Positions 11,365-22,265 of a stretch of DNA of 54,829 nt are shown piece after piece (position 1 is the first letter of the stretch; each line of letters opens with the position of its first letter). The notes under the pieces are model-generated. The model made no database searches. It was not told the origin of the DNA and saw nothing but the letters and a program-made list of their open reading frames with translations. Made by a program: the position numbers and the translations under genes. Source of the stretch: Lactarius indigo (Eukaryota; Basidiomycota; Agaricomycetes; Russulales; Russulaceae); contig JAFKAC010000232.1 in assembly GCA_025766275.1 (NCBI GenBank), positions 1 through 54,829 on the forward strand, written 5' to 3'.

Positions 11365-12341
11365 ACTTATTTCTATTAACTTTCCGTTACCAAAAAGAGG
11401 AGTGGAGGTGAGGGGCAGGCGTGTGGTACTGCGGAAACGGGGATATGTATTGTCACTTGGTTGACTCTGTATTCTGCAATTTGTGCAAAAAATCGTTATC
11501 ACTAAGAGTTTTGTCTTTCGACCAAATGTCCTCCCTTGTGGGTCGCGATAGCGTGAAAAACAAGTATCGAAATCGATTGGGGTGCTTTCATGAACAATGA
11601 GGGTGTCTTGTAGTATTCGGCACTTTCTTCTTTTTATTTTAGTGGACGAGGACGACTAGAATGGGCCGCAAGGTGCAACAGGCCTGCAAGCTTCAAGCTG
11701 GACCTCTGGGAGTTAGTGAAAACGGTTGACCGTAGGCCCTCACTGTATGTAAGAAATGGGAAGACGATCTGGAACTGAGCTGAACTCAAGCCTGAGACAC
11801 GAAGACACGTGCGAGGTGAATAGAAGTGGGTGAAACCCGGGCCCTAGGATGCGGGGGCACAAATGGAACACTGGAAAAAATTTATCCACTCAGCAATTGT
11901 ACGCGTTGTAAGGACGCTGACAGGTCCAAGTGAGTTCGAAGGCGGGAAGGATCTACCTACAAAGAAAAGACGAGGGGAATCCAAGGGGGAATCAGTGGAC
12001 CTGGCCTCCGAGTACCCGCGTTTAGACCTGACTTCCGTGATAAGCACACGTACACTGAGCTTAGGGGGAGAGGTGCGAGTCGAGCGCCTCTCTTTCCAAA
12101 CAGAGGGTAAGAGTCATGTTTAAGTACAAATCAGGCTTTTACTTAAGGAAAAGTTGCATAAGAGGTGAACTGAGATAAAAGAACACGGACAAAGCGACGC
12201 ATGGCCGAGGCGATCGAAAATATGAAAACGAACGCTTTCGGGCTCAGTCTAGAGGACAGCCCTACAGCGTGCATGGAGAACGGCCGATATTCACCTGGAC
12301 TACCTACTAGGCATAAGGTCAAGTTCAAGTTCAATGTCAGT
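11365..12341. repeat. Spacer repeat A, left copy (downstream of protease copy 2)
   Basis: Closely matches 20050-20998, downstream of copy 4. The match continues from the upstream gene bodies and stops at about 12341, after the shared TACTAGGCATAAGGTCAAG. A small open frame at 11863-12123 is present in both copies but its differences look unconstrained. Confidence 0.85.
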
Positions 12342-12442
12342 ATTACATCGGTTTGCGGGACATCCGGTGCGGGCAGTTATTCATCCGAGATTCGCAGGTT
12401 TTGATTGGCTGACGGTCGCCGAGACGTGGACGTCACCTGACC

Positions 12443-12490
12443 AGTCACTAGTCACTAGTCACTAGTCACTAGTCACTAGTCACTAGTCAC
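12443..12490. repeat. 7-bp tandem repeat (AGTCACT)n, about 6.9 units
   Basis: Six perfect units of AGTCACT followed by AGTCAC. It lies about 100 bp beyond the point where the copy-2 and copy-4 downstream spacers stop matching, and has no counterpart in the other spacers. Confidence 0.95.
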
Positions 12491-12887
12491 ACTCTCATCG
12501 TTTCTTTAGGAGGTTGTCCTTCGTTGGGGCCCTTTGGGGTCGGCGTCCATGGGTGCAGGTGTTTTTCAGCCCAACATTGCCCTCAATTTCGTGTGGGAGA
12601 TTAGTAGTTTTGGCCAACTTCGAGCCTGTAGTATGTAAGGCAAGGGATAGCGCAAGGGGTAAGGTGCTTTGGCATGTGGAGGGTGCAGTAGAAAGCAACT
12701 TTCAATGAACTCTTGTCAATTAGGCATCGGTTCAAGAATCGGTTACCGTATGTCGTCCTTGGTTGCTATTGGGCTTCCTGAAAGCCCGGCATGGGAATGC
12801 TCTTAGCATTGAACTACGATCTCTGGATTACTCCGAAACCTCGGAACTGGGTGCCAATTAAGCTATCCCGCTCTCACTGCTCTAGCT

Positions 12888-13338
12888 TGGCGTCCCACGA
12901 CTATGGGAGCCTCGTGCTGACAGATCCCTGAATGCTCTCAGAGGATCTGAACTCGGTGGGTCACATTGCGTGCATGTCTCATTACCTTCCTGTCACTCAC
13001 TTCTCCAAGAGTCATCGGCAGTCTTTCGCAGGTTTTTCTTACTCCAATATGTCACTGATTTATAACAAGTCTCTGTGGGTTTTGAGGCTTGGCATCTTCG
13101 TTGTTGACATATGCGGTGGCATGCACCTCAATGCGGGCGCTTAATTTCGACATAACATGGTCCACGTGGAACCCTCGGCTCTTGTCATTCTCGCGAGCTC
13201 AATGCTATCATTCCCTATGTCAGCTCGTGACCAAGAGGTTGAGATATATAAACAGTGCGTTGTTCGCCACTCCGATCTTCAGCAGGGAGTCTATCTCGCA
13301 GATCATATATCGTCTCCTGTTGTGCGCATTGATCAGTA
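12888..13338 (+). promoter_or_regulatory. Upstream region of protease copy 3
   Basis: The conserved upstream block starts near 12888. TATAAA (within ATATATAAAC) is at 13247-13252, 92 bp before the ATG, preceded by CAGCTCGTGAC near 13221. Confidence 0.6.
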
Positions 13339-15780
13339 ATGGCACCGTTTTCTAAGCTCCTCTCCTCTGTGCTCATTGCACTTATTTGCGCTTCCACAAC
13401 GGGCGCGACCCCTTTGCTTTCGACCTCGAAGCATGCCACTCATCGTACGCGCACCCTTGGTGCCGATGGCAGCCTCAAGCTTGAGACTTTCCACCCTGAG
13501 TCAACTTTCGAGGTGTACTTCACCTCTTTGCATATCATGATCATTCTGTTTGTTAATATGCATGGCAGGGCTTCGGTGTTGAAGGATTGGATCACCCCCT
13601 CGCACGTCGTGCTGGAAATTTCGACATCAAGACTGCCTCGGTGTCCTTTCTTGCGTCTAAGTTGGGAATTCATCAAAATGATATTCAGTTTCGTACGAGT
13701 GCGAAGGCGGAGGTGGCGCAGCACGCCTTCCTGAAGCAGCAGATTGTGTGTCGAGCCCCTTCTGTTTCGTAGTCGTGATGACTTAGGAGACATGGGGAAG
13801 AATGGCGTACCCGTCGCGAACGCGGTTGCAAATGTTGCTTTCAACGACGACGGCAAGGTCTTGTCGTTCAGCTCTTCTTTCGTCAAGCCTTGTGAGTCTG
13901 CATGAACATTTTCGCAACTACAAAGGTTTGTTGACCGAATTGATTTTACAAAGCTGGCTCTGCGGACCAAACGCCAACTGTATCGCTCAGCGACGCGATC
14001 GCTACAGCGGAGAAGGCACTGGATGGTACCCACAACGAACACCCCGCGACGCTTGAGTTCTTGATACGGCCAGATGGATCCGCTGTTCTCACGCATGTTA
14101 TACAAATTCAAAACGAGAGTGCGGGAACATGGGTGGAGGCGTTTGTTGATGCACACTCGAACGAGGTGGTGTCTGTGACCGACTTTGTCGCAAAGTCCTC
14201 GGTCAGTTCGGGGGAGCAGCTGGGATTTTCCTTCATATCCTGACCATTTGCGCTACATTCCCCCCTTTATGCAGTACCTCGTCCTCCCAATCAACGAGGA
14301 GATCCCCCCTCAGGGTTTCCAGGTCATCTTCGATCCTCAGGATTTAGCCGCATCTCCCCTCGGCTGGCACAACGATGGGACGACGTCTACGACTGTGACC
14401 GCGTGGGTACCCCCTTTTTACCACCAGTGTTCCAGTGCCATGACATTCTAGTAGCGGCAACAACGTCAACGCAGGCAATACCCCTGAGACCTCTCCTGTT
14501 CTTAACTTCATCTACCCGTATGATTTTTCTCAGCCCCCAGGCTCCATGACGAACCACAACGCGGCAGCAGTGAACGTATTCTACGTCGTCAACACGGTCC
14601 ACGACTTTACGTACAGATATGGCTTCACGGAGGCTACGTTCAACTTCCAGACGAATAACTTTGGAAAGGGTGGAGTGGGCAACGATCGCGTCACAGTGAG
14701 CCTGCAGGACCCTTCAGGTACTGACAATGCCGACTTCACGACTCCCCCCGAGTACGTCCATTGTTTTCCGAATTGGTCGACGGGGATTTCTGATATGAAG
14801 CAGTGGCCAGTCTGGTCGCATGCGGATGTTCCTGTGGGATTTCACCAACGTTAGTCCACTGCGTTCGATCTCTGGCCGTCTCTAGGCCCTGGCCCTACTT
14901 GTTTCTGATTCAGCCCCCAGCCCGAACGTGACGGCGCCATCGAGAATGATATTGTGATCCATGAGAATACACATGGCGTTACCAACCGAATGACCGGCGG
15001 CGGAACTGGACGGTGCCTGCAAACCACCGAAGCTGGTGGCATGGGCGAGGGATGGTCTGATACCATGGCCGAGTAAGTCCTCTATCCTCTCGCGCGCGCA
15101 CCTTCTAAACTCTAGTGTAAAGTTGGGCCACACAAGGTGCTACAACTGTCGATTTTGTAGTGGGCCAGTGGGTCACAAACGACCCTGCTGGAATCCGCAG
15201 CCACCCGTACTCGACTTCTGCGTGAGTGTACACGACGACTGTTCTCCTGGACTCGGTCACTTAGTACATCAACTCCAACAAAGCACGACGAACCCGCTTC
15301 GCTACTCGAGCCTGAAGACTCTCACTGAGGTTCACGGTACGCACATTCTCCATTCTTTCCCGTTATCGCCTGCTAATCGTCCGATACACGGGCAGACATC
15401 GGCGAGGTCTGGGCCAACATACTCCATAACGTGTATGCCTCGCTCGTCTCTGCTCACGGGTGGTCCGCGACGGCGCGCACCAACCCGGGTGGCACTGAGG
15501 GCAACATTGTCTTCCTGCACCTCTTCCTCGACGCTCTGCTCCTCCAGCCGTGCAACCCTACATGTAAGTCTCTCTCCATTCGTCCTCACTTGGCACATGT
15601 CCTGTTGATGCTGATGGGTAATGGACAGTCCTCACGGCCCGCACCGCCTGGATCCAAGCGGACGCAAACCGATATGCGGGCGCGAACAAGTGCCTGTTAT
15701 GGAAAGCATTTGCGAGCAGGGGCCTGGGTGTGAATGCTGCAAATCATAACGACGATTCTACAGTCCCAGCAGGTTGCTAA
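13339..15780 (+). CDS. Secreted M36 fungalysin-type metalloprotease, array copy 3
   Basis: The 12-exon structure is retained and splices to roughly 594 aa, ending at TAA 15778-15780. The signal peptide differs from the others ([13 protein letters not shown]). The mature-enzyme N-terminal region in exon 6 is 4 residues shorter than in copy 1, and reads [12 protein letters not shown] where copy 1 has [18 protein letters not shown] and GEGWSDTM are intact. Intron 5 uses a GTGGGT donor and intron 7 is longer than in the other copies. In the propeptide it shares [14 protein letters not shown] with copies 5-7, not with copies 1, 2 and 4. It is inferred to be a secreted zinc endopeptidase. Confidence 0.92.
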
Positions 15781-17183
15781 AGCTATTTATATTAACTTTT
15801 CAGTACCATAGGGGGTGAGGAGTAGGCGTATGGCGTTGTGACAGTTGACACTGTACTCTACAAATTGTACGTTCTGTTATCGTACAAAGTCGTCACAGTG
15901 TTGTTGACTGTCTTGTCTTCGACCAAATGTCGGTCGCGAGAGCGTAAAAGATGGGTATCACAGAAAATGTTTTACCGTGACAATCGGGGTGGCTCTGCTG
16001 CGGGGAGAGACGCAGCCGTACTCGATTCGGGTGTTTAACGTAGATTGATACTTTTTTGGAAAGAACAACCAGAGTTTCGCATGATCAGGACTTTTTTCTT
16101 TCGAGTGCATCAATTCGGCAAAACTTCGAGTCCAAGCTACGACGACATGTTCTCGCCACTGCAACATTCATTTTTCAGAAAGGCACGCACCATTTATTCA
16201 TCCTGCGGCTGGCTGGGACATGTCAAATACCGAGCGGATGGACTTAGAAAACTGCATCACCCCCTATCTGTTGCACCGCCAGGGCTATAGTAGCGGAGGA
16301 ATCTCGTGTCTTGAACTTCCCGTACGCTTTCACAGACAGATGAAATGAGAGTGCAGTTTGCGACAGATAGTATAATGTAGAACCCGTAGATCATTGCAAT
16401 AAAAAGGCAAGGTCATCATCACGGCTGCATGGAAACTCACTCAAGCTGTCGCCCCCAGTTCGTCAGTCCATACAGCCCAGGTAAATCAGAATTCACATTC
16501 CCCTCAATCCCAAGTCGTGTCGAAACGTACAGCATGCCACGGCCATCAAGGGTGAAACTGAAGAATTTCGGCGTCGGGGAGTCGACTCAAGACCTTGGAG
16601 TCTAAGACGGGTTTCGGGGATTTAAACCTATCTGCTGAAGCTAAGTAGTCGAGAGTCGAGAGGCCACAGTTGGAAATAGACTTGAGGGGGCTGGTTAATC
16701 TCACGAATCAGTCTCACGATGGGAGAGCCTTGGGTAGAGTAGTCGAAGAGGGGTGTTTGCAGCGATTGGGTATTCACTTACCATGTGCAGTCTACGTTCA
16801 ATTTGTGATCAACGCAAAACCTCTGGCGCAAAAGTCTTCAGTGTGCGAGCTTTGCGGCCAAGGTCTTTGAGCTTCGGTGTTTTGGCAGTTATTCTCCGTT
16901 TTAGGCGGTAATCGTGAGAAGAAAACTCCACAAATAGGTCCTGAATCTGGCGCGTGAGAAGGTCAATGGTCACGGTCAGTAGACCCTCAGGCTGCACTCA
17001 CGATGAGTTTCCTTTCGGTAGGCACCAGTTCCTGTCGGTTGACCTTAGTTGCTATTGGGGTCCTTTTCCCAGTATGGAAGTGTGTGCCCTCAATGGCCTC
17101 AACATTGAACCTCGGTCTCTGCATTACTCCGAGACCTCTGAGTAAAGCCACGATCTAACTCTCCCGCTCTCACCACTTTCCCT
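15781..17183. repeat. Spacer downstream of copy 3, including the left copy of spacer repeat B from 16322
   Basis: No gene seen. From 16322 (GTACGCTTTCACAGACAG) up to copy 4 the sequence is a close duplicate of 21005-22265 upstream of copy 5. Relative to it, the segment near 16690 is shorter and the segment near 17370-17420 contains about 50 nt missing from the other copy. Confidence 0.8.
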
Positions 17184-17631
17184 TGGCGTCCCACGACTAT
17201 GAGAGCCTCGTTCTGACTGATCCCCGAATGCCTTCAGGGCCGGAATTCGCTGGGTCACGTTGCCACATATGTCTCACTACCTTCGTGTCAGTAACTTCCC
17301 CAAGAGTCATCGACAGGCATTTCACTCAGCTCTGTACTGATTTGTCCCAAGACTCTGGACGTTTTTTGTTCCTGGAACCTTTAAGCGTACTTATCCGTAC
17401 GTGGTACGTCGCCGGAGCGTGCACCTCCATGCGTGCGCTCAACATCAATATGACGTTTTCCGCGTGGCACCCCCTTGCTGTTCTCGCGGGTTCATTTCTA
17501 TCACATCATATGCTAGCCCGTAACTGAGATTATGCGGTTTATAAAAAGTGCATTGTTCGACACTCTAGTCTTCAGCTGCAAGTCTATCTCGCAGGTCTTC
17601 TATCGTCTCTTGTCGTGTGCATTAATCAGCA
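17184..17631 (+). promoter_or_regulatory. Upstream region of protease copy 4
   Basis: The conserved block starts near 17184. TATAAA is at 17540-17545, 92 bp before the ATG. This region matches the copy 5 promoter far better than the copy 2 promoter, although the copy 4 gene body matches copy 2. Confidence 0.6.
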
Positions 17632-20049
17632 ATGGCCTCGTTCTCTAAGCTCCTCTCCTCTGTTCTGATTGCACTTCTTTATGCCTCCACTACGAACGCA
17701 AACCCGTGGCCTTCGACTTCGAAGCATGCCACTCATCGTACGCGCACCTTTGGCGCCGACGGCAGCCTCAAGCTTGAGACCTTCCACCCTGAGTCAACTT
17801 TCGAGGTGTGCTTTACCTCTTTATATATCGTGTTCTGTTTGTTAATATGTAGGGAAGGGGTTCGGCGTTGAGGGATTGGATCACCCCCTCGCACGTCGTG
17901 CTGGCGACTTCGACATCAAGGCCGCCTCGGTGTCGTTCCTTGCGTCTAAGTTGGGCATTCAACAAAACGACATTCATTTCCGCACGAGTGCGAAGGCAGA
18001 AGTCGCCCAGCACGCCTTCCTCAAGCAGCAGATTGTTTGTCCAACCCTTCCTTTTTCCTAGTCGTGACGACTTAGATAAGCTTGCGGCAGAATGGTGTAC
18101 CTGTCGCCAACGCGGTTGCTAACATCGCATTCAGCGATGACGGCAAGGTCTTGTCATTCGGCTCGTCTTTCGTCAAGCCCAGTTAGTCTGCGCGAATATT
18201 TTGACTACCACGAGGGGTTGTTGACCAAGTTGATTTTTATTAATTAAGCTGGCTCTGCGGACCAAACACCTACTGTATCGCTCAGCGACGCGATTGCTAC
18301 AGCAGAGAAGGCACTGGATGGCACTCACAATGGACACCCCGCGGCGCTTGAGTTCCTCATACAGCCAGATGGGTCTGCTGTTCTCACCCACGTCATACAA
18401 ATTCAAAACGAGGCTGCGGGGACATGGGTCCAGGCATTTGTTGACGCGCATGCGAACAAGGTGGTCTCTGTGACCGACTTTGTCGCGAAAGCCTCGGTCA
18501 GCTCGTAGTAGTCGCTGGGCCCTTCTCATGCCGACGGTTTTCGTTCCTTATTTATGCAGTACCTCGTTCTCCCATTCAATGAGGAGATCCTCACTCAGGG
18601 CTTCCAGACCCTCACCGACCCCCAGGACCTGACTGCGTCTTCCCTCGGCTGGCACAATGACGGGACAACATCCACGACTACGACTGCGTGAGTACCCACT
18701 TTCATCACCGGGGTTCCCGTACCCTAACATTTCTGTAGCGGCAACAACGTCTTCGCGGCTAAGGGCAGCACCGCTACATCGCAGAGCTCTGCTACTCTCA
18801 ACTTCATCTACACCCAGAATGCTACCCAGGATCCGACCGTCGCAGTAAATGTTGCGGCGGCAGTTGTAAACGCATTCTACATCGTCAACACTGTCCACGA
18901 CGTTACATACAGATATGGGTTCACGGAGTCGACGTTCAACTTCCAGACGAATAACTTTGGAAAGGGTGGAGTAGGCAACGATCGCGTCACGGTGAGCGTA
19001 CAGGACCCTGCTGGTACCGACAATGCCGACTTCGCAACTCCCCCCGAGTACGACCATCACTTTTTGAACCAGTCTATGGGAGTTTCTGACGCAAAGCAGT
19101 GGCCAGTCTGGACACATGCGGATGTTCCTATGGGACTTCACCAGCGTAGGTCTACTACATTTGGTCTCTGGCCGCACGGGTTGCTGAAGCATTCCTTAGC
19201 CCGGACGTGACGGTGCCCTCGAGAATGACATCGTGATCCACGAGAACACGCATGGCGTCACCAACCGAATGACTGGCGGCGGAACTGGAAGCTGCTTGCA
19301 AATGACCGAGGCTGGTGGGATGGGTGAGGGTTGGTCTGACACCATGGCCGAGTAAGTACTCGCTTCACTCCACGCACTCACCTTCTAAGCTCTGGTGTAA
19401 AGCTGGGCCTCGCAAGGTGCCACGACGGTCGATTTCGTATTGGGCCAATACGTCACCAACAACCCTGCTGGAATCCGCAGCCACCCGTACTCGACTTCTG
19501 CGTGAGTGTATACAACGACTGTTCGTTAGGACCTGACCGCTCAGCCTACCAACTCCAAAACAGCACGACCAACCCACTCCGCTACTCGAGCTTGAAGACT
19601 CTCCATGAGGTTCACGGTAAGTCCCCTCTCTTTCTTTCCATTATCGCCTGATCGTCTAATACGCGGGAAGCTATCGGCGAGGTCTGGGCCAACATGCTCC
19701 ATAACGTGTATGCCTCACTCGTCACTGCTCACGGGTGGTCTGCGACCGCGCGCACCAACCCGGGTGGCACTGAGGGCAACATTGTCTTCCTGCACCTCTT
19801 CCTCGACGCTCTGCTTCTCCAGCCGTGCAACCCTACATGTGAGCCTTTCTCCTTTCGGCCATGTCATTCCGTATAGACGCTGATGGGGAATGGATAGTCC
19901 TCACGGCTCGCAACGCATGGATCCAAGCGGATGCAAACCGGTTTGCGGGGGCGAACAAGTGCTTGTTGTGGAATGCATTCGCAAGCAGAGGCCTGGGTGT
20001 GAACGCTGCGAACCACAAGGACGACTCTACAGTCCCTGCAGGCTGCTAA
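17632..20049 (+). CDS. Secreted M36 fungalysin-type metalloprotease, array copy 4
   Basis: The 12-exon structure splices to about 598 aa, ending at TAA 20047-20049, with HENTHG and GEGWSDTM intact. It is nearly identical to copy 2 in exons 2-12 and in introns, but exon 1 and intron 1 ([21 protein letters not shown] donor) match copies 5-7. The gene is therefore a mosaic, with the promoter and first exon of one lineage and the body and 3' spacer of another. One replacement unlike copy 2 is QMTEAGG after the zinc motif. No disabling change is seen. Confidence 0.93.
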
Positions 20050-20998
20050 GCATCCGTTACCAAAAAGAGGAGTGGAGGTGAGGGGCAGGCGTATGGTGCT
20101 GCGGAAACGGGAATATGTATTGTCACTTGGTTAACTGTGTATTCTGAAATTTGTGCAAAAATCATTATCACGGAGTTTCGTCTTTCGACCAAATGTCCTC
20201 CCTTGTGAGTCGCGATAGCATGAGAAATGAGTATGGGAATCGATTGGGGCTCTTTCATGAACAATGAGGGTGTCTCGTAGTACTCGGCACTTTCTTCTTT
20301 CTTTCAATATTAGAGGGCGAGAACGACTCGAATGGGCCGCAAGGTGCAATAGGCCTCCGAGCTTCAAGCTTGACCTCTGGGAATTAGTGAAAACGGTCTG
20401 CCGTAGGCCCTCACTGTATGTAGGAAATAGGCAGACGATCTGGAGCTGAGCTCAAGCCTGAGGCACGAAGACACGTGCGAGGTGAATAGAAGTGGGTGAA
20501 ACCCGGGCCCTAGGATGCGGGGGCACAAATGGAACACTGGAAAGAATTTATCCACTCAGAAATTCCACGCGTTGTAAGGACGCTGACAGGTCCAAGTGAG
20601 TTTGAAGGCGGGGAGGATCTACCTCCAAAGAAAGGACGAGAGAAATCAGTGAACCTGACCTCCGAGTACCCGCGTTTGGACCTGACTTCCGTGATAAGCA
20701 CATGTACACTGAGCTTAGGAGGAGAGGTGCGAGTCGAGCGCCTCTCTTTCCCAACAGAGAGTAAGAGTCATGTTTAAGTACAAATCAGGCTTATACTTAA
20801 GGAAAAGTTGCATAAGAGGTGAACTGAGATAAAAGAACACGGACAAAGCGACGCATGGCCGAGGCGATCGAACATATGAAACGAACGCTTTCGGGCTCAG
20901 TCTAGAGGACAGCCATACAGCGCGCATGAAGAACGACCGATATTCACCTGGACCACCTACTAGGCATAAGGTCAAGTTCGAGTTCAATGCTAGTATTA
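20050..20998. repeat. Spacer repeat A, right copy (downstream of protease copy 4)
   Basis: Duplicate of 11365-12341 with scattered substitutions and short indels. It joins directly to repeat B at about 21000, a junction that does not exist in the copy 2 context. Confidence 0.85.
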
Positions 20999-21004
20999 GG
21001 GCCT

Positions 21005-22265
21005 GTACGCTTTCACAGACAGATGAAATGAGAGTGCAGTTTGCGACAGATAGTATAATGTAGAAACCGTAGACCATTGCAATAAAAAGGTAAGGTCGTC
21101 ATCACGGCTGCATGGAAACTCACTCAAGCTGTCGCCCCCAGTTTGTCAGTCCATACAGCCCAAGAAGATCAGAATTCACATTCCCCTCAATCCCAAGTCA
21201 TGTCGAAACGTACAGCATGCAATAGCCATCAAGGGTGAATCTGAAGAATTTCGGCGTCGGGGAGTCAACTCAAGACCTTGGAGTCTAAGACGGGTTTCGG
21301 GGATTTAAGCTTATCTCCAGAAGCTAAGTAGTCGAGAGTCGAGAGGCCACAGTTGGAAATAGACTTGAGGAGGGGCAAGAGGAGGGGACTGGTTTAGTTG
21401 GGCCATAATATATGCGGGATAATCTCACAATGGGAGAGCCTTGGGTGGAGGAGTCGAAGAGGAGTGTTTACAGCGATCGGGTATTCACTTACCATGTGCA
21501 GTCTACGTTCAATCTGTGATCAACGCAAAACCTCTGGCGCAAAAGCCTTTAGTGTGCGAGCTTTGCAGCCAAGGTCTTTGAGCTTCCGAGTCGCCGTTTT
21601 AGGCGGTAATCGTGAGAAGAAAACTCCACAAATAGGTCCTGAATCTGGCGCGTGAGAAGGTCAATGGTCACGGTTAGTAGACCCTGCACTCACGATGAGT
21701 TTCCTTTCGGTAGGCACCAGTTCCGGTCGGTTGACCTTGATTGCTATTGGGGTTCTTTTCCCGGTATGGAAGTGTGTGCCCTTAGCATTGAACCTCGGTC
21801 TCTGCATTACTCCGAGACCTCAGAGTGAAACCACGACCTAACCCTCCCGCTCTCACCACTTTCCCTTGGCGTCCCACGACTATGAGAGCATCGTTCTGAC
21901 TGATCCCCGAATGCCTTCAGGGCCGGAATTCGCTGGGTCACGTTGCCACATATGTCTCACTACCTTCGTGTCAGTAACTTCCCCAAGAGTCATCGACAGG
22001 CATTTCACTCAGCTCTGTACTGATTTGCCCCAAGACTCTGGACGTTTTTTGTGCACCTCCATGCGTGCACTCAACGTCAATATGATGTTGTCCGCGTGGA
22101 ACCCCCCCTTGCTGTTCTCGCGGGTTCATTTCTATCACATCATATGCTAGCCCGTAACTGAGAGTATTCGGTTTATAAAAAGTGCATTGTTCGACACTCT
22201 AGTCTTCAGCTGCAAGTCTATCTCGCAGGTCTTCTATCGTCTCTTGTCGTGTGCATTAATCAGCC
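21005..22265 (+). repeat. Spacer repeat B, right copy, including the upstream region of copy 5
   Basis: Duplicate of 16322-17631. It holds the conserved upstream block near 21867 and TATAAA at 22174-22179, 92 bp before the copy 5 ATG. About 50 nt present near 17370-17420 is missing here (around 22051). Confidence 0.85.

Noticed and set aside
11863..12123. Small open frame in spacer A, also present at 20529-20777 with an in-frame indel
   Set aside because: Differences between the two copies are mostly amino-acid changing (about ten against three silent), as expected without coding constraint; the copies are recent duplicates, so frame retention is weak evidence.
12443..12490. Tandem repeat considered as a CRISPR or telomere-like array
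   Set aside because: The 7-bp units are contiguous without spacers, and the unit is not a fungal telomere repeat.
17183..17527. Open frames with a shared ASHDYESLVLTDP start upstream of several proteases
   Set aside because: The similarity follows the duplicated DNA block, and the frames diverge by indels between copies and end at different places, so the block is better read as non-coding.
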